DNA of 64,000 bases, from positions 4,772,001 to 4,836,000 of the forward strand of contig JAJLRJ010000008.1 in NCBI GenBank assembly GCA_024195265.1, given 5' to 3'. The position numbers were made by a program, and so were the translations under genes. Positions 41,801 through 53,800 of the stretch are shown piece after piece (positions within the stretch are counted from its first letter, which is position 1; every line of letters starts with the position of its first letter). Below the pieces are notes generated by a model that was given only the letters and a program-made list of their open reading frames with translations, ran no database searches and was not told where the DNA came from. Source of the DNA: Dendrophyllia cribrosa (taxonomy: Eukaryota; Cnidaria; Anthozoa; Scleractinia; Dendrophylliidae).

Positions 41801-44800
41801 TTTTTCAGTTGAATTCTTGGTTCGTTTTTGCAATCTTCTTTTAACAATTTTCTGATGGCTTTGCTTTAACTCTTTAAGCTGCATTAACAACTTTCCCGCT
41901 TAAAAGTAAATACACATGAGAACCACACAATGTTTGGCAGTAAATGGGACCAAGGTTGTTGGGTGCACCCTGGACTAAATAAGGGTGGCAGCAACACACC
42001 CTGCCAAAACGTTATATAAAGAGAGTGGCAGCAACACACCCCGCGGTAATGGATGAGCCAACAAGTGTGGGGCATCCCACACCTGGTAAAACGCAATAAA
42101 ACTAAGGGATAAGCCAACGAGTGTGGCGCTTGCCACACCTGGCTAGTGTAAGGCTAAGTTGGGGCCAGGGTCCCACCCAGCCTGCTACATGCAATGCTAA
42201 GTGGCAGGCGTGCACCCAAGCCCATACTCCAGCTTTATTGATAAGGGGGGGGGGGGGGGGGGGGGGGGGTTAGGTGGGAGAAAAACAGAACAGTAAACAG
42301 TAACAGTAAACTGAGATAAGCAAATTGTGAACTCAAGGCAACTCAAGGTGCTGTACAGTGAGAAAACACATGAACACGCAGCTATGTATAAAAGCCTGAT
42401 AAGGCATAACTTTGTATTGATTACACACTACAAACAATGCACTATTAATGGCACAGTATAAAGCATGCAAACTAGCATCTGAGGCCTGATAAGGCATAAC
42501 TTTGTATTGATTACACAAAGATAACAACGCATACTTATAATCATAACTCAAAGAGCAGTTCAGTCTGGTTGTGTACAATGTCTCGAGTGACAAAGTTCAA
42601 ATGTTGACAGCCGTAAATGAGATACTACTAAGTGAGCTGTCATGAAGGCCTGAATGAATAAACAGTCTATATACATTCTTGAAATGCTCCGAGTTGTTAA
42701 CTCTAATTTACAATTAAATTACCAATAATGATCACCAAATTTATCCTTGTAATATACAAAATGCTTAATCAAACAAAGAGGTTATGAGAATTAAGGACAT
42801 GATCACCCAAGATAAATTCTCTTGATATTTCAACAACTTCTCTCCACTATGCGAATGGCTCGGACAAGAAAGGAGAATGATTTTTGTGTCTTGATCTGGG
42901 GGCTTACTGGCCACTCAAAATATAAGAACTGTAAGAGCCACTCAGTAGCATTGTTAACAGATGCCAATAACCACTGCAATAATGTTGAAAGCAAAATAAT
43001 ATTCTGATCCTGAAAAGGTATCTGTTTTCATATTGGGAATATAAATTATATGAAACTAACTTGATCAGGAAGAAATATCTTTGCCAATAGTGCAAAGTGG
43101 GTATAACGTTTACAATAATTTTCTACTGACCTTTTTCCTTGGATGGCATATTGTTCTTTTTCCCTTTCCTCCAAAGCACTATGTCTAGAAACTAGTTTTG
43201 ATATGGTCCTGAAAAAAATAACAGGTAGGTAGGTAGGTACAGTGTAGGTAGGTAGGTACAGTGTAGGTAGGTAGGTACAGTGTAGGTAGGTAGGTAGGTA
43301 AGTAGGTGGGTAGGTAGGTAGGTAAGTAGGTGGGTACACTGTAGGTGGGTGGGTAGATAGGTAGGTAGGGAGGTAGGTAGGTAGGTAAGTAGGTAAGTAA
43401 TTAGGCAGGTAGGTAGGTAGGATAGAGACAATGTGAAGTAAAGTTTCTTGTCTAAGGAAACAACACAACGGCTGAGACAAAGCTTGAACCACAGACCTTC
43501 AGATCTGAAGTCCAACGCGCTAACTACTACACCACTACCAGGGGCGTAGCCAGACCTTTTTTCCGTTTAAGCCCGAGATATTTTATTTGGGGTATAAAAT
43601 AGGAGCGCCGAAGACGCATGCCTCTGGAGGGGTCTGGGGGCATGCTCCCCCATGAAATTTTGAAATTTAGAGGCTCGGAAATGCTATTTTGAGCATTCTC
43701 CACGATATATTTCATCCAAAAATCGATCTTGATTCAGTGAAAAATGACAGATATTTTTAGTGCTTATGCAATATGTCCGAGGTTTTGTTAACTTGATATA
43801 TATCGTGGCCTCAGTACACTAAACAACGTTTTACAAAAGCTCGAGGTGTGCATAGAGAAATATCGGTGCAAGTATGAAATCTGGTAAGGATTTGATCATC
43901 GATTGCAATATGCGAGGAATTCCTCTGGCAGCGCGCCATCTTGTGATAGCGTAGAAATCGTGCGCGCAATGTTCAGTTTTTATGTTGTACGTTTTATTAT
44001 TTTTTGTTATGACATACAGCGAAAATTAAGTATATCAACTTTTGTGGTCTACTAGTTTTACCGCTGACAGTAAAAAACCTAATCCTTGCTTTATACAAAA
44101 GCACAGCTGATTCCTTGTCCGACTTTATGAACTATAAAGATAATTAGCAGTTATTAATGAGCTTTGTCGATGAACAGATCATAGTCATGACCACGACTGT
44201 TATTGACTATCTGTCACTCAATTCAAATGCAAGCCTTCTTGGCTTGCTTGCACAGAAATCTCTGATGACTCTTTCCGGGTCAATAGGCATCTCTCTGTAT
44301 GCGTGCATAAGAGCAAGGGATGATAGCCGCTCTGTCAGCATAGTAGATCGCATGTATGTTTTCACTCTTCTTACGGTGCAGAATGATCTCTCTGGTGTCG
44401 CAGTCGACACTGGCATGGTTAGGAGAATGGTGAGCACAGTGGCGACATTCGGGTAAAGGTCTTCACTTGTGCAGCTTAGTGTATCCACTAGGCTCTTCCG
44501 TTTCTCTATATTTCGGCAAGAGCTCATCTCTTTTAACACCGTAAGATGTCGTTGTCAAAGACCTCTCTATCACTTACGTCGTTAGAGTAGGCGTTGTAAA
44601 TCTTGTTTGTAGTATCTCTGTTCAGTATTCTGAGCTGGGTAGGTATAAGGTATTGACCCAGAAACCGGTCATGGTGCACAAGCAGCCTGTCATTGAGTTC
44701 TTGGATGAGATGATCGACAAGGAGCAAGTAGAGGGCTCTGTACCAATACTGCTGTGGCGTGGCTGCGGGAACATTGGGTCGGTTACGCTGGACTGCAGAC

Positions 44801-47800
44801 ACTATTGGCATGTTGGGCTCGATATCACAACCTGCTGCCAACTCCTTTGCACGCTCAAACAGTTCGTTCCAAATCATTTGGTCGTCGTTTCTTTCATCCC
44901 TTAATATGCTAATCACCACCCTTGACTCCTTGGCTATTTTAATCAAAGTTTTAGACCACCGTCTATGCTTTCTTTAGCACAACATTCGGGCATTTTTCAT
45001 ACATTTTTCATCATGTTTCGAAGATCATGATTTTATTTTTCAAAGAACTGATAGTAGCAGAAATTGCGGCCTTTCGGCTACTGAACCAAAAAAAAATCAC
45101 AGAAATTCCTGTTAAGCCCGGGCTTAATGGCTTAAAGGCTGGCTATGCGCCTGACTACACAGGCTAACCACTACACCACCACACAGGCTAACCACTACAC
45201 CACTGAGCCTCCACAAGAACAGGCAAAATAATAATAATTCATTGTAAAATTCATGAATAATTCATAAGGGTACTAACAAATAGAAATGAGCCATTCCAAT
45301 CACATGGTTACCCTGTAAATCAGATACAACTCACTAGTGAGTTTTATCTGAAATGTAAATTAGATGAAACCACTAGTGAGTTGTTTCTGGAATGTAAATT
45401 AGATACAACCACTAGTGAGTTGTATCTGGAATGTAAATTAGATACAACCACTAGTGAGTTGTATCTGGAATGTGAATTTCACAAGTTGTTTACTACATTC
45501 GCATCCATGTTGTATTGGCACTATGCATTCACTCGGCTGCGTCTTATGATTGTATAGGCCGATACTGACAACACTCCCTCTCATGTACAGTAGTAAACAT
45601 TACTTATAGTACAAGGCATATAATTAATGATAGTTTTTTAAATTTTTGCACTTGAAAATACAACACGTTTGAGAATTGTGTGTGAGTTTGCTTCTACCAC
45701 CAACTTAGAGTATCTTTTTATTTTATTATTTTATTTTCATTGAGGTTTTGTGAGTTTCTTATTTCTAAGAATAGTTATCTTCTTTTCAACATATGTTTGG
45801 TATTAATTGTGAACTTACTCTCTAAGGTTTGTCATCTCACTCTGTGACAACTCAAGTTTGTCGTGTATAGCCTTCTGGGATTCCTGTAAAAAGTAATCAA
45901 TTATTTATAAAAATAACTTAACAATCCACAAGAAACATTATGCCTTCTCTGGTTCACTGTGCAAAAACCCTTGTTTAGTGATTATTGATTATTGTTGTTG
46001 TTGAATAATAGACTGACCCCACTGCCTATAACAACCTAAACTACTACTAAATTGAACAAAGGCTTGGATTTCATTTGCAGTAAGTACATTCTAGAAAACA
46101 CTTGCTAAGGTTGTGTTTGACTGGGATAAATTAACTTGAATTTTGGGTGTCAACAACAGTTTACTGTATATGTCTTTAAAAAGTATTATGAAGAATATTT
46201 CAGCTGTTCAATCTATGTTATTTTATTCCAGAATATGGCCAGCAAAATATAATTTAACACACAATTAAAATGTACCTTACCTGTGCTTCTTGGTGATCTC
46301 TAGCTAAGACATCATATTCTACCAACATCTGTAAATTAAAGAAAATGATTTAAAATGACTTTGACTTAAGACTATTAAATGTGAAAATCTGAACCAATGG
46401 GACACCTCCTCATCTCACTGTCATTCACATTCCCAGGGTGATGTTTTGTGCTACAATAATGTCCAAAAACTATTTACAGGTACTAGAAGCCACGCTTCCT
46501 ATTTACCTTCAGTGATATAAATTGCTGCGCTTGGCTTGGTTCATACCTGTGTCTTTCTAGATTTTTTTTATTTTTATTATTTATCAGCAGGATTAAAAGT
46601 GTAATGAGAGGAGATGTGTAAACCTTTCACCTGCTTAGAACAATAATTTTCCAGATATGATAAGTCATTTATGTCACTGTTCTTTTATGAGGAGCACTAA
46701 TGCGATTATAAACTGCCAAGAAAGTGCTAGCACTAGTATTGATAGCTCAACGTGACCACGAAGCAATGACCCACAGAAAATGAGTCATCTTCCATTAACT
46801 TTATTTTACTGATCAGGCAGATGACTGTATTCTTGGTTTGCACATAATGTCAAAATTTAAACTATACATCCTAGGTACAAAGCTGTATTTAACGTGGTAT
46901 GTGGATACCAGTGTTACAATCCCTTACAGAAAGTTTCAGGTTTTAACGATGTTTTGCTCCCATTTTGAAAAGGTTTTAAGTGTGTCACGCAATTCGTCAC
47001 GCCATTTCAGATACGCCATGAAAATAAACAAAATTGAACCAGTTGAAAGTTATTTTTGCATAAGCCAATTTAATGGAACTTATATTGAATCCAATCTTTT
47101 GTGATGAAATTTTTGGTGTAATTAAGACTTTCATGTTTTGGCCACCATGTTTGTGTCACCAAGTGGGGCACCAAGATGGCTGCTCCATACATTTTTATTA
47201 AAAAAGCCTAATACTTGTTCGCCTATAACTCTTCTATGGCTTCAATGGCTCCGATAATAAATTTATGTAGTTTTAAACTCTCTACAATTCCATAAACATT
47301 TTGAAATCAAAATTTGTTTTTAATGCTAATTCTGAATTTTGATATGATTAAATGCAAACCAAGAGTATCGATGTATTCTATGGAGATGTAAAGTATTGGC
47401 TTCCAAAGTTCTTTTTTAATGCTCACTCTCTGAAGCAGTTCTTTATCTCTTTTACTGTTTCCCTCAGCTTCCGTTTTTTCCTGCAAAAAGAGGCATAATA
47501 TTATTATGAGACAGAATATCTTATTCAGGGGTGTAGCTAAGAAAAAAACTGAGCAGGCTCATTAACAAACCCAGGCTTGTGCACCTTCAAAATGTACTCA
47601 AGTCTTTGTTTTCTAGTGAAATTTCAGCCAGTGATAAGTTCTCTTTCACGACTGGTGAAATTAGCTAGTAGCAGGCTCTTCAAGCTACATCCCTGCTTAT
47701 TATATATTATGCTACATTATTTAGTTATAAAAAAATCTTATGAAATTTCACAAGCAATTTTCATGAAATAAAATTGTTCGTATTTGCAACAACACTTTGA

Positions 47801-50800
47801 AGAAGAATTAAGGTGTTTCCCTCCAGTTTCCGTGTAGCCGCACCAAACATTTTTGAGCGGCCGTTTAACTAACTTTCCTTTATCGAATTAGTATGAAACT
47901 TACACAATATATTGTACATAGTTTGAAGTTTATTAAAGTGTAACAATTTTGTAAATCACATTTAAAATTGAGGAGATAATTGAGAAAAATTGAAATCACT
48001 TGAGTCTAAATTCCGAGCGATTGCGATGGCATCTAGAAAAATCAAAAATATTACGATAAACTATGACATATGGCAAACAAAATATCTAAAAATTAGAAAC
48101 TTTTGTCAAGCCGATTTTGAGTAAATCAGTAAAACATTTTGAAGTTGTGATTTTGCATGTGTATAAGCACATCCATAAGTTCCTCAATTAATAAAGCTTT
48201 AACCGAGCGGTTAAATGCAGTTAATGGAACATGACGCCCTATGGGTAGCTGGTCACGCAAACATTGCCCAGTGTGTAAACAATAAGCAAAGCTTCCATTC
48301 ATTATGAATGCGTTCTATTCACTAGCTTGAAATGAATGGTATTCATGTCTAGAAAACAATCAGATATGTGGATATATAGTCTAAAAAGAATATCTTAGCT
48401 TTACCTCGATTGGTTGTCGTTTTCAAAAGCTCTATTCATGGCTCGTAGTTAGCCACGTTCTGTATTTTTACTTTATAGTACAAAATTAATGTAGTCATTG
48501 GTCGCACTCAAAGACACTGTCTCAATATAAAAGCAGTAGTACACAATCCCAGGTCATTATCCTGGCAGCATTGCACGAAGTAGTAACAGCTTATAAATTG
48601 TTTTTCAACATCATGGCACGCCCGTGACATCAGCCTGCGAAGCCAGTCAAAGAGAATCTCGCGAAGCTTTCCGTAGAAGTTCTTCGTCTTCGACTGCAGA
48701 ACTTGAACCTGCCCATAAACGGTTCCAAAGCCAGCTTGGTCGAAAGGTTACGTGCCGCGACCACTGGACACGCCGCCAGGCATAACCGTCCCAAAGGTGT
48801 GCAGCACGATCGCCCGAGAACTGCGAAAAAGCAGCCTTACTCAAAGAATCGGTCGTTTCTTTATAATATGAACAACATTGTCTCGAAGTTTCATCTTGAT
48901 TGAAACATTGCAACATGGTCAAATAAAATAATAAAGTTCACCTAAAACGCGATTGAGACTTTGTGTTTTGATTGCATGGTTGAAGGCGCACAAAAATGCG
49001 TTAATTAATTCAGGTGAAGTGTAACGCATTTCTGCGTGTTGAGAATTATGCAAATCACGTTGAGTTCTTTCGTTTCCCTACAATTCAAAATGCCGAGAGT
49101 GTCACTGTCCAGTGCACGTCAAATGCACGTCAAATGCGAATAAAGAACCTGCTTTCAAATAAACATCCTACTGAAATTCGTGATAATGATAAAAATAACG
49201 TAGAACACAGCCCCTAACGTTACTCCACAAAACATGATGGTCACGCAGAAGTGCGTTACGCTTCACCTGAATTAATTAAAGCGTCTTTGTGCGCCTTCAA
49301 CCGTGCAATCAAAACACAGTCTCAATCGCGTTTTAGGTGAACTTTATTATTTTATTTGACCATGTTGCAATGTTTCAATCAAGATGAAACTTCGAGACAA
49401 TGTTGTTCATATTATAAAAAAACGACCATAAAAGTTTAAAAAAAAATCTATCTTGCGGTTTTTGAAATATGTAGAAAAGCGCTAAAACTACAATATCAAG
49501 GACTCAATCAAAAAACTATGGTTTCCTTTAGAAAATCGAATCTCCAAAACTAAAACGAGAAACGCTTTCAAACTTTCATAGTTTCATCTCATACACTAAA
49601 CACACATTTTGGCGTAAATTTGAGATTGAGAAATTAAACTTTTATAAGCTTAATTGAGGAACTTATGGATGTGCTCATTCACATGCAAAATCACAAGTTC
49701 GAAATGTTTTTCTGATTTACTCAAAATCGGCTTGACAAAAGTTTCTAATTTTTAGATATTTTGTTTGCCATATGTCATAGTTTATCGTAATAGTTTTGAT
49801 TTTTCTAGATGCCATCGCAATCGCTCGGAATTTAGACTCAAGTGATTTCAATTTTTCGCGTTTATCTCCGCAATTTTAAATGCGATTTACAAAATTATTA
49901 CATTGTTATAAACTTCACACTAAGTACAATACTTTGAGTGTAAGTTTCATACTAATTTAATAAAGGAAAGTTAGTTAAACGGCCGCTCAAAAATGTTCGG
50001 TGCGGTACACGGAAACTGGAGGGAAACACCTTAAGCTGTGCAGCCTCAAAATGTTGAAAAAAAAATATATTAAACTTAAAGATGTTAAAATAAAAGCAGG
50101 TTTTAAGGAACTAGTTTTATGGAAACATTTCTCTCCTATTTGGTGTTAAAATTATGATGGTGGGGTTTATGGATGTGTCATGCAACATTTGTGTAAAAAT
50201 TGTTGCAACTATTAATAGCAATAATCACCAAAGTTTTGAAAATTACAAAAACAGAATATCCTGAATGTGACTTTTTTCATTAACTGCAAATTTAGGGCTT
50301 CCAATAAGTTATGAAAATCCAGGCAGGAGGGGGTTCTCTGGGCTTGGAAATCCAGGTGGGAGGGAGGTCCTAGTGGGCCAGGGAGGATGGTGGGTTAATC
50401 TTGTTATCCATTGCTGGGGCGACCCCCATGCCTTTAAATTGTTGTTTTGGGGTAGACAACTAGGAAATATGATGCGGAGCCATTGCACTGCTCACTGCTC
50501 AAAAACCAACAGTAATTCTTAATGAAGTTGTCATTAGTATACCTGTTGTTATGTTGTTTTATTTCACCATTGTCAAATGTCGGAGACTAAAAGCAAATTG
50601 ACTCAAATGATAGACTTCCTGACAGATTTCTTTTTGAAATGAAACTGTTGCACACGTCAGAATATTGTGAAATACCGGTAACTTTCAGTTGTCTACATTC
50701 TGACTGTAACTTTGCAAGTGCCGGTAAATATAATATCAAATTAAAATACCTTGATTGTTTTTTCCACAAACACAGAAAGCTCCTTCATCTCATTTTCCAG

Positions 50801-53800
50801 CCTAGCGATAAGCTCATCTTTTGCAGCACACATGGACTTGAGGTCTTCATATTTCTGTTTGATTTGCATGTGTCCCTTGTTGGAAGACTCTAGCTTCGTA
50901 GCTAAGCTTTCCTAATATTGAATGAAATGTATAAACCAAAACATCTTGATCTTGATCGTGACTATAAGACCATATTTCCTCTAACGAGCAATGCCACCTA
51001 TTTTTAGTATCACTTTGAAAAGCCAAAAAACTTATTTAAATCTTGACAGAAAACTAAAAATGATACTCCAGTTTCATTAGCCCTTACTTTACCTGTATCA
51101 AAGTGTATTTTTGTGAATAGCTCAGATGAAATAGGATAGCAACTTGAAAAAAATTGGCAAATTTTTTCAAGCTCTTTCCTTCCATTTTTGAAAAATCACT
51201 TAAATCTCATTTTTGTTTGTTTTCCCTTTACGGAATCACTTGATATTTTCCTCCGGGTGGTCTAAGAGTATTTTGTGGAAGAACAAAGGTCTTCACAAGC
51301 CTAATGACTCACAACTGCCCGCGGGGCAACCCAGTTTCTATAGCATGAAGAGACTGAGAGTATTACTACTCCCCCCTGGATGGGATGCTAGTCGTTGCAA
51401 GGTTACCCCCCAGCATTTTGTTGCTGGTACCCATTTATACACCTGGGTGGAGAGAGATAATGTGGAGCAAAGTTTCTTGTCTTAGAAAGAAACAACACAG
51501 CAGTGGAGACGAGGCTCAAATCACCAACCTTCAGGTTGAAAGTCCGACATGCTAACCACTAGACGACTGTGCCTCCATGGAAACAAAGGTACTTAGTCTT
51601 GACAAATATTTGTGCAGCTTTGACCAAAACAAGCAAAATCTCAGTGACATTGCCCATAAGTTTCGGTCCATATTTTCTCTCTTCAACCCACAGGCTTACT
51701 ATTCTCCATTTAAGTGGTGTCCTGTACTTTTTCAATGGCCGTATTAATAGGCCATTTCCAAGTTGCCTTTAGCCTCTCTATCAAAGCGAGGCTAGGTGCG
51801 AAACCTTTCATATGAAAATGAGTTTTCATTCACATGCAAATAAAACTTATTTGCATGTGAATGAAAACTTATTTTCATATGAAAGGTTTTGCACCTAGCC
51901 TCGCTTTGATAGAAAGGCTAAAGGCAACTTGGAAATGGCCTATTAATACAGCCATGCGAGGAACACCATCGCACGATTGGCTGTCAAAAAGTGTGTTGCA
52001 TTACCTGAAAATCGTTTGGTATGTAAATTATAGCAAATGTGGTGCTTCAGTGAATATGAGTTGCATGCTTTCAACTTTCACTCGACGTTCGATGCCCGGC
52101 GACAAACATGTGTTTTTATCTTTGATTAAATAATGTTCTTGTTTTAAATGTAACAATTAGCGATCAATTTACTTGAAGAGTTTAGATTTTTAGACCGTAA
52201 AACACTTACATTTTGATTTTCGCTGTCGGCAACTGAGTGTGAATGAACCAAATATTATGTAAATACTGTTTGGTTTTGTTCGGAAAACTCTGGTCTCCGA
52301 TTGTTTCAAGACCACTGTTTTAAGGTGGTACTGGAGACAAAATTGGTGATTTTTTGCACTTTTTACTTCGAAAGAAAAATTAAGAAATATTTACCCCAGA
52401 AGAGTGAACTTTTCAGAGCTAATACAGAATTGTATCTAGATTGTAAAAATAATTTCAGTTGTTCAAAATAATTCAAGGAATTCGTGGAATTTAAGGAATT
52501 TAAGGGGGTGGTGTCACTGTTCTTTTTTAAGGGATCAGCCACCACTGAAAGGGGATTTAACTGTTTGCAATAAAAATTGTCCCAAAGATATAACATGCAA
52601 AGAGACAAATTTTCACCGGAGTGCATCACTGGAAAGTAAAAAGGAACAATTTGAAGATAAATAATATAAACTCGCCTTTAGATGAAGTTTGTCACCTTGT
52701 CCTGTCCTTGATATCTCGAGAAATATGACGCACTCCGGTGAAAACTTTCGTAAACACATCTAGTTTCTTTCCTCCAAATTTCATACCCTTCTGATTTATC
52801 GTTCACATAAATTCACATTTACTGCGTTCTAATACAGAAATTCAAAGCAGATTTTCCCGGGAAAATCGAGTATAACTTAAAGAAATTCACCGCAATCGTT
52901 CTATTTCTTTCTCACACACTGGCGGCCATGTTGTTGATGCCTGCAATACCGTTTTCCAGCAGAAAAACACAAGAGAATTGTCCCAAATTTGGTTATTATG
53001 CCCTTATTCGTGACTCCATTATTCCCGCGAAACCAATCATAGAATGACATTATAAATAATGACGCCATGCATGGTAACGCCACCTTGTCCGACCGCAAAC
53101 AGATCAAATTGCCGTTGCGTTGACAGCTTTTTCTAGTTCTTGCGTTGAGGATTATATTTTTGCGCTAAGTTATTACGAAGACAACGTTTATGGCTGCTAG
53201 TGAAAGAAAACAAAATCATTTGAATCATTTTCGTGGCACTGGTGCTTCGTTGAGAATTTCGCTTGACTCAGACAAGCTTCGGAACGCCGGGTGGACGATT
53301 ATAGAGCGTAAAGACTCGTCCCAACGGACACATTTACCCGTTATTGTTATCCATTTACCCGTTAATGCGGAAAGCTCGATCAAGGCGCTGAAGAGCTTCT
53401 TCCATTTTGAAAGGTCTGGCGTGAAAAAGGGCTATATTTTGCGAACGCAGAGGTTTTTTTCTCTTCTGTCAATGAGAGTTTCATCTTTCAGTTTACACAT
53501 GTACATACATGTACTTATTTATAAGAGATCTTCAACACAACACTCTTTGGGGATTTATTTAGACCCATGAAACCTTGTCCAGCACAGTATGCCATCTTTG
53601 TTTTTCCCATGAAAGGACCCTTGGAAACGAAACTTTGTTCGCTTATATTTTGGAAACGTGTTGCTTCTCAGACCCTAAATTTCGCATGCAGGTTTCTTTA
53701 TATATGCTTTACAAAGTCACAAATTATTAGTGCAATCCGAAAGGTTCACCTTAGCCTCCAGTACTACCTTAAGTCGGGGTGTTTGGAACACCAATTCTTT

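Noticed and set aside
43222..43425. CRISPR-like or regular array
   Set aside because: Simple tetranucleotide repeat without unique spacers; the genome is eukaryotic.
43046..43515. Tyr/Pro/Leu repeat frames on the minus strand
   Set aside because: They are translations of the GGTA microsatellite next to MPHOSPH9 exon 8. Only the exon part (43131-43208) is real.
53190..53570. 126-codon plus-strand frame
   Set aside because: Inside a TTAA element; the first 70 residues look protein-like but no family was recognised, so it is noted only within that element.
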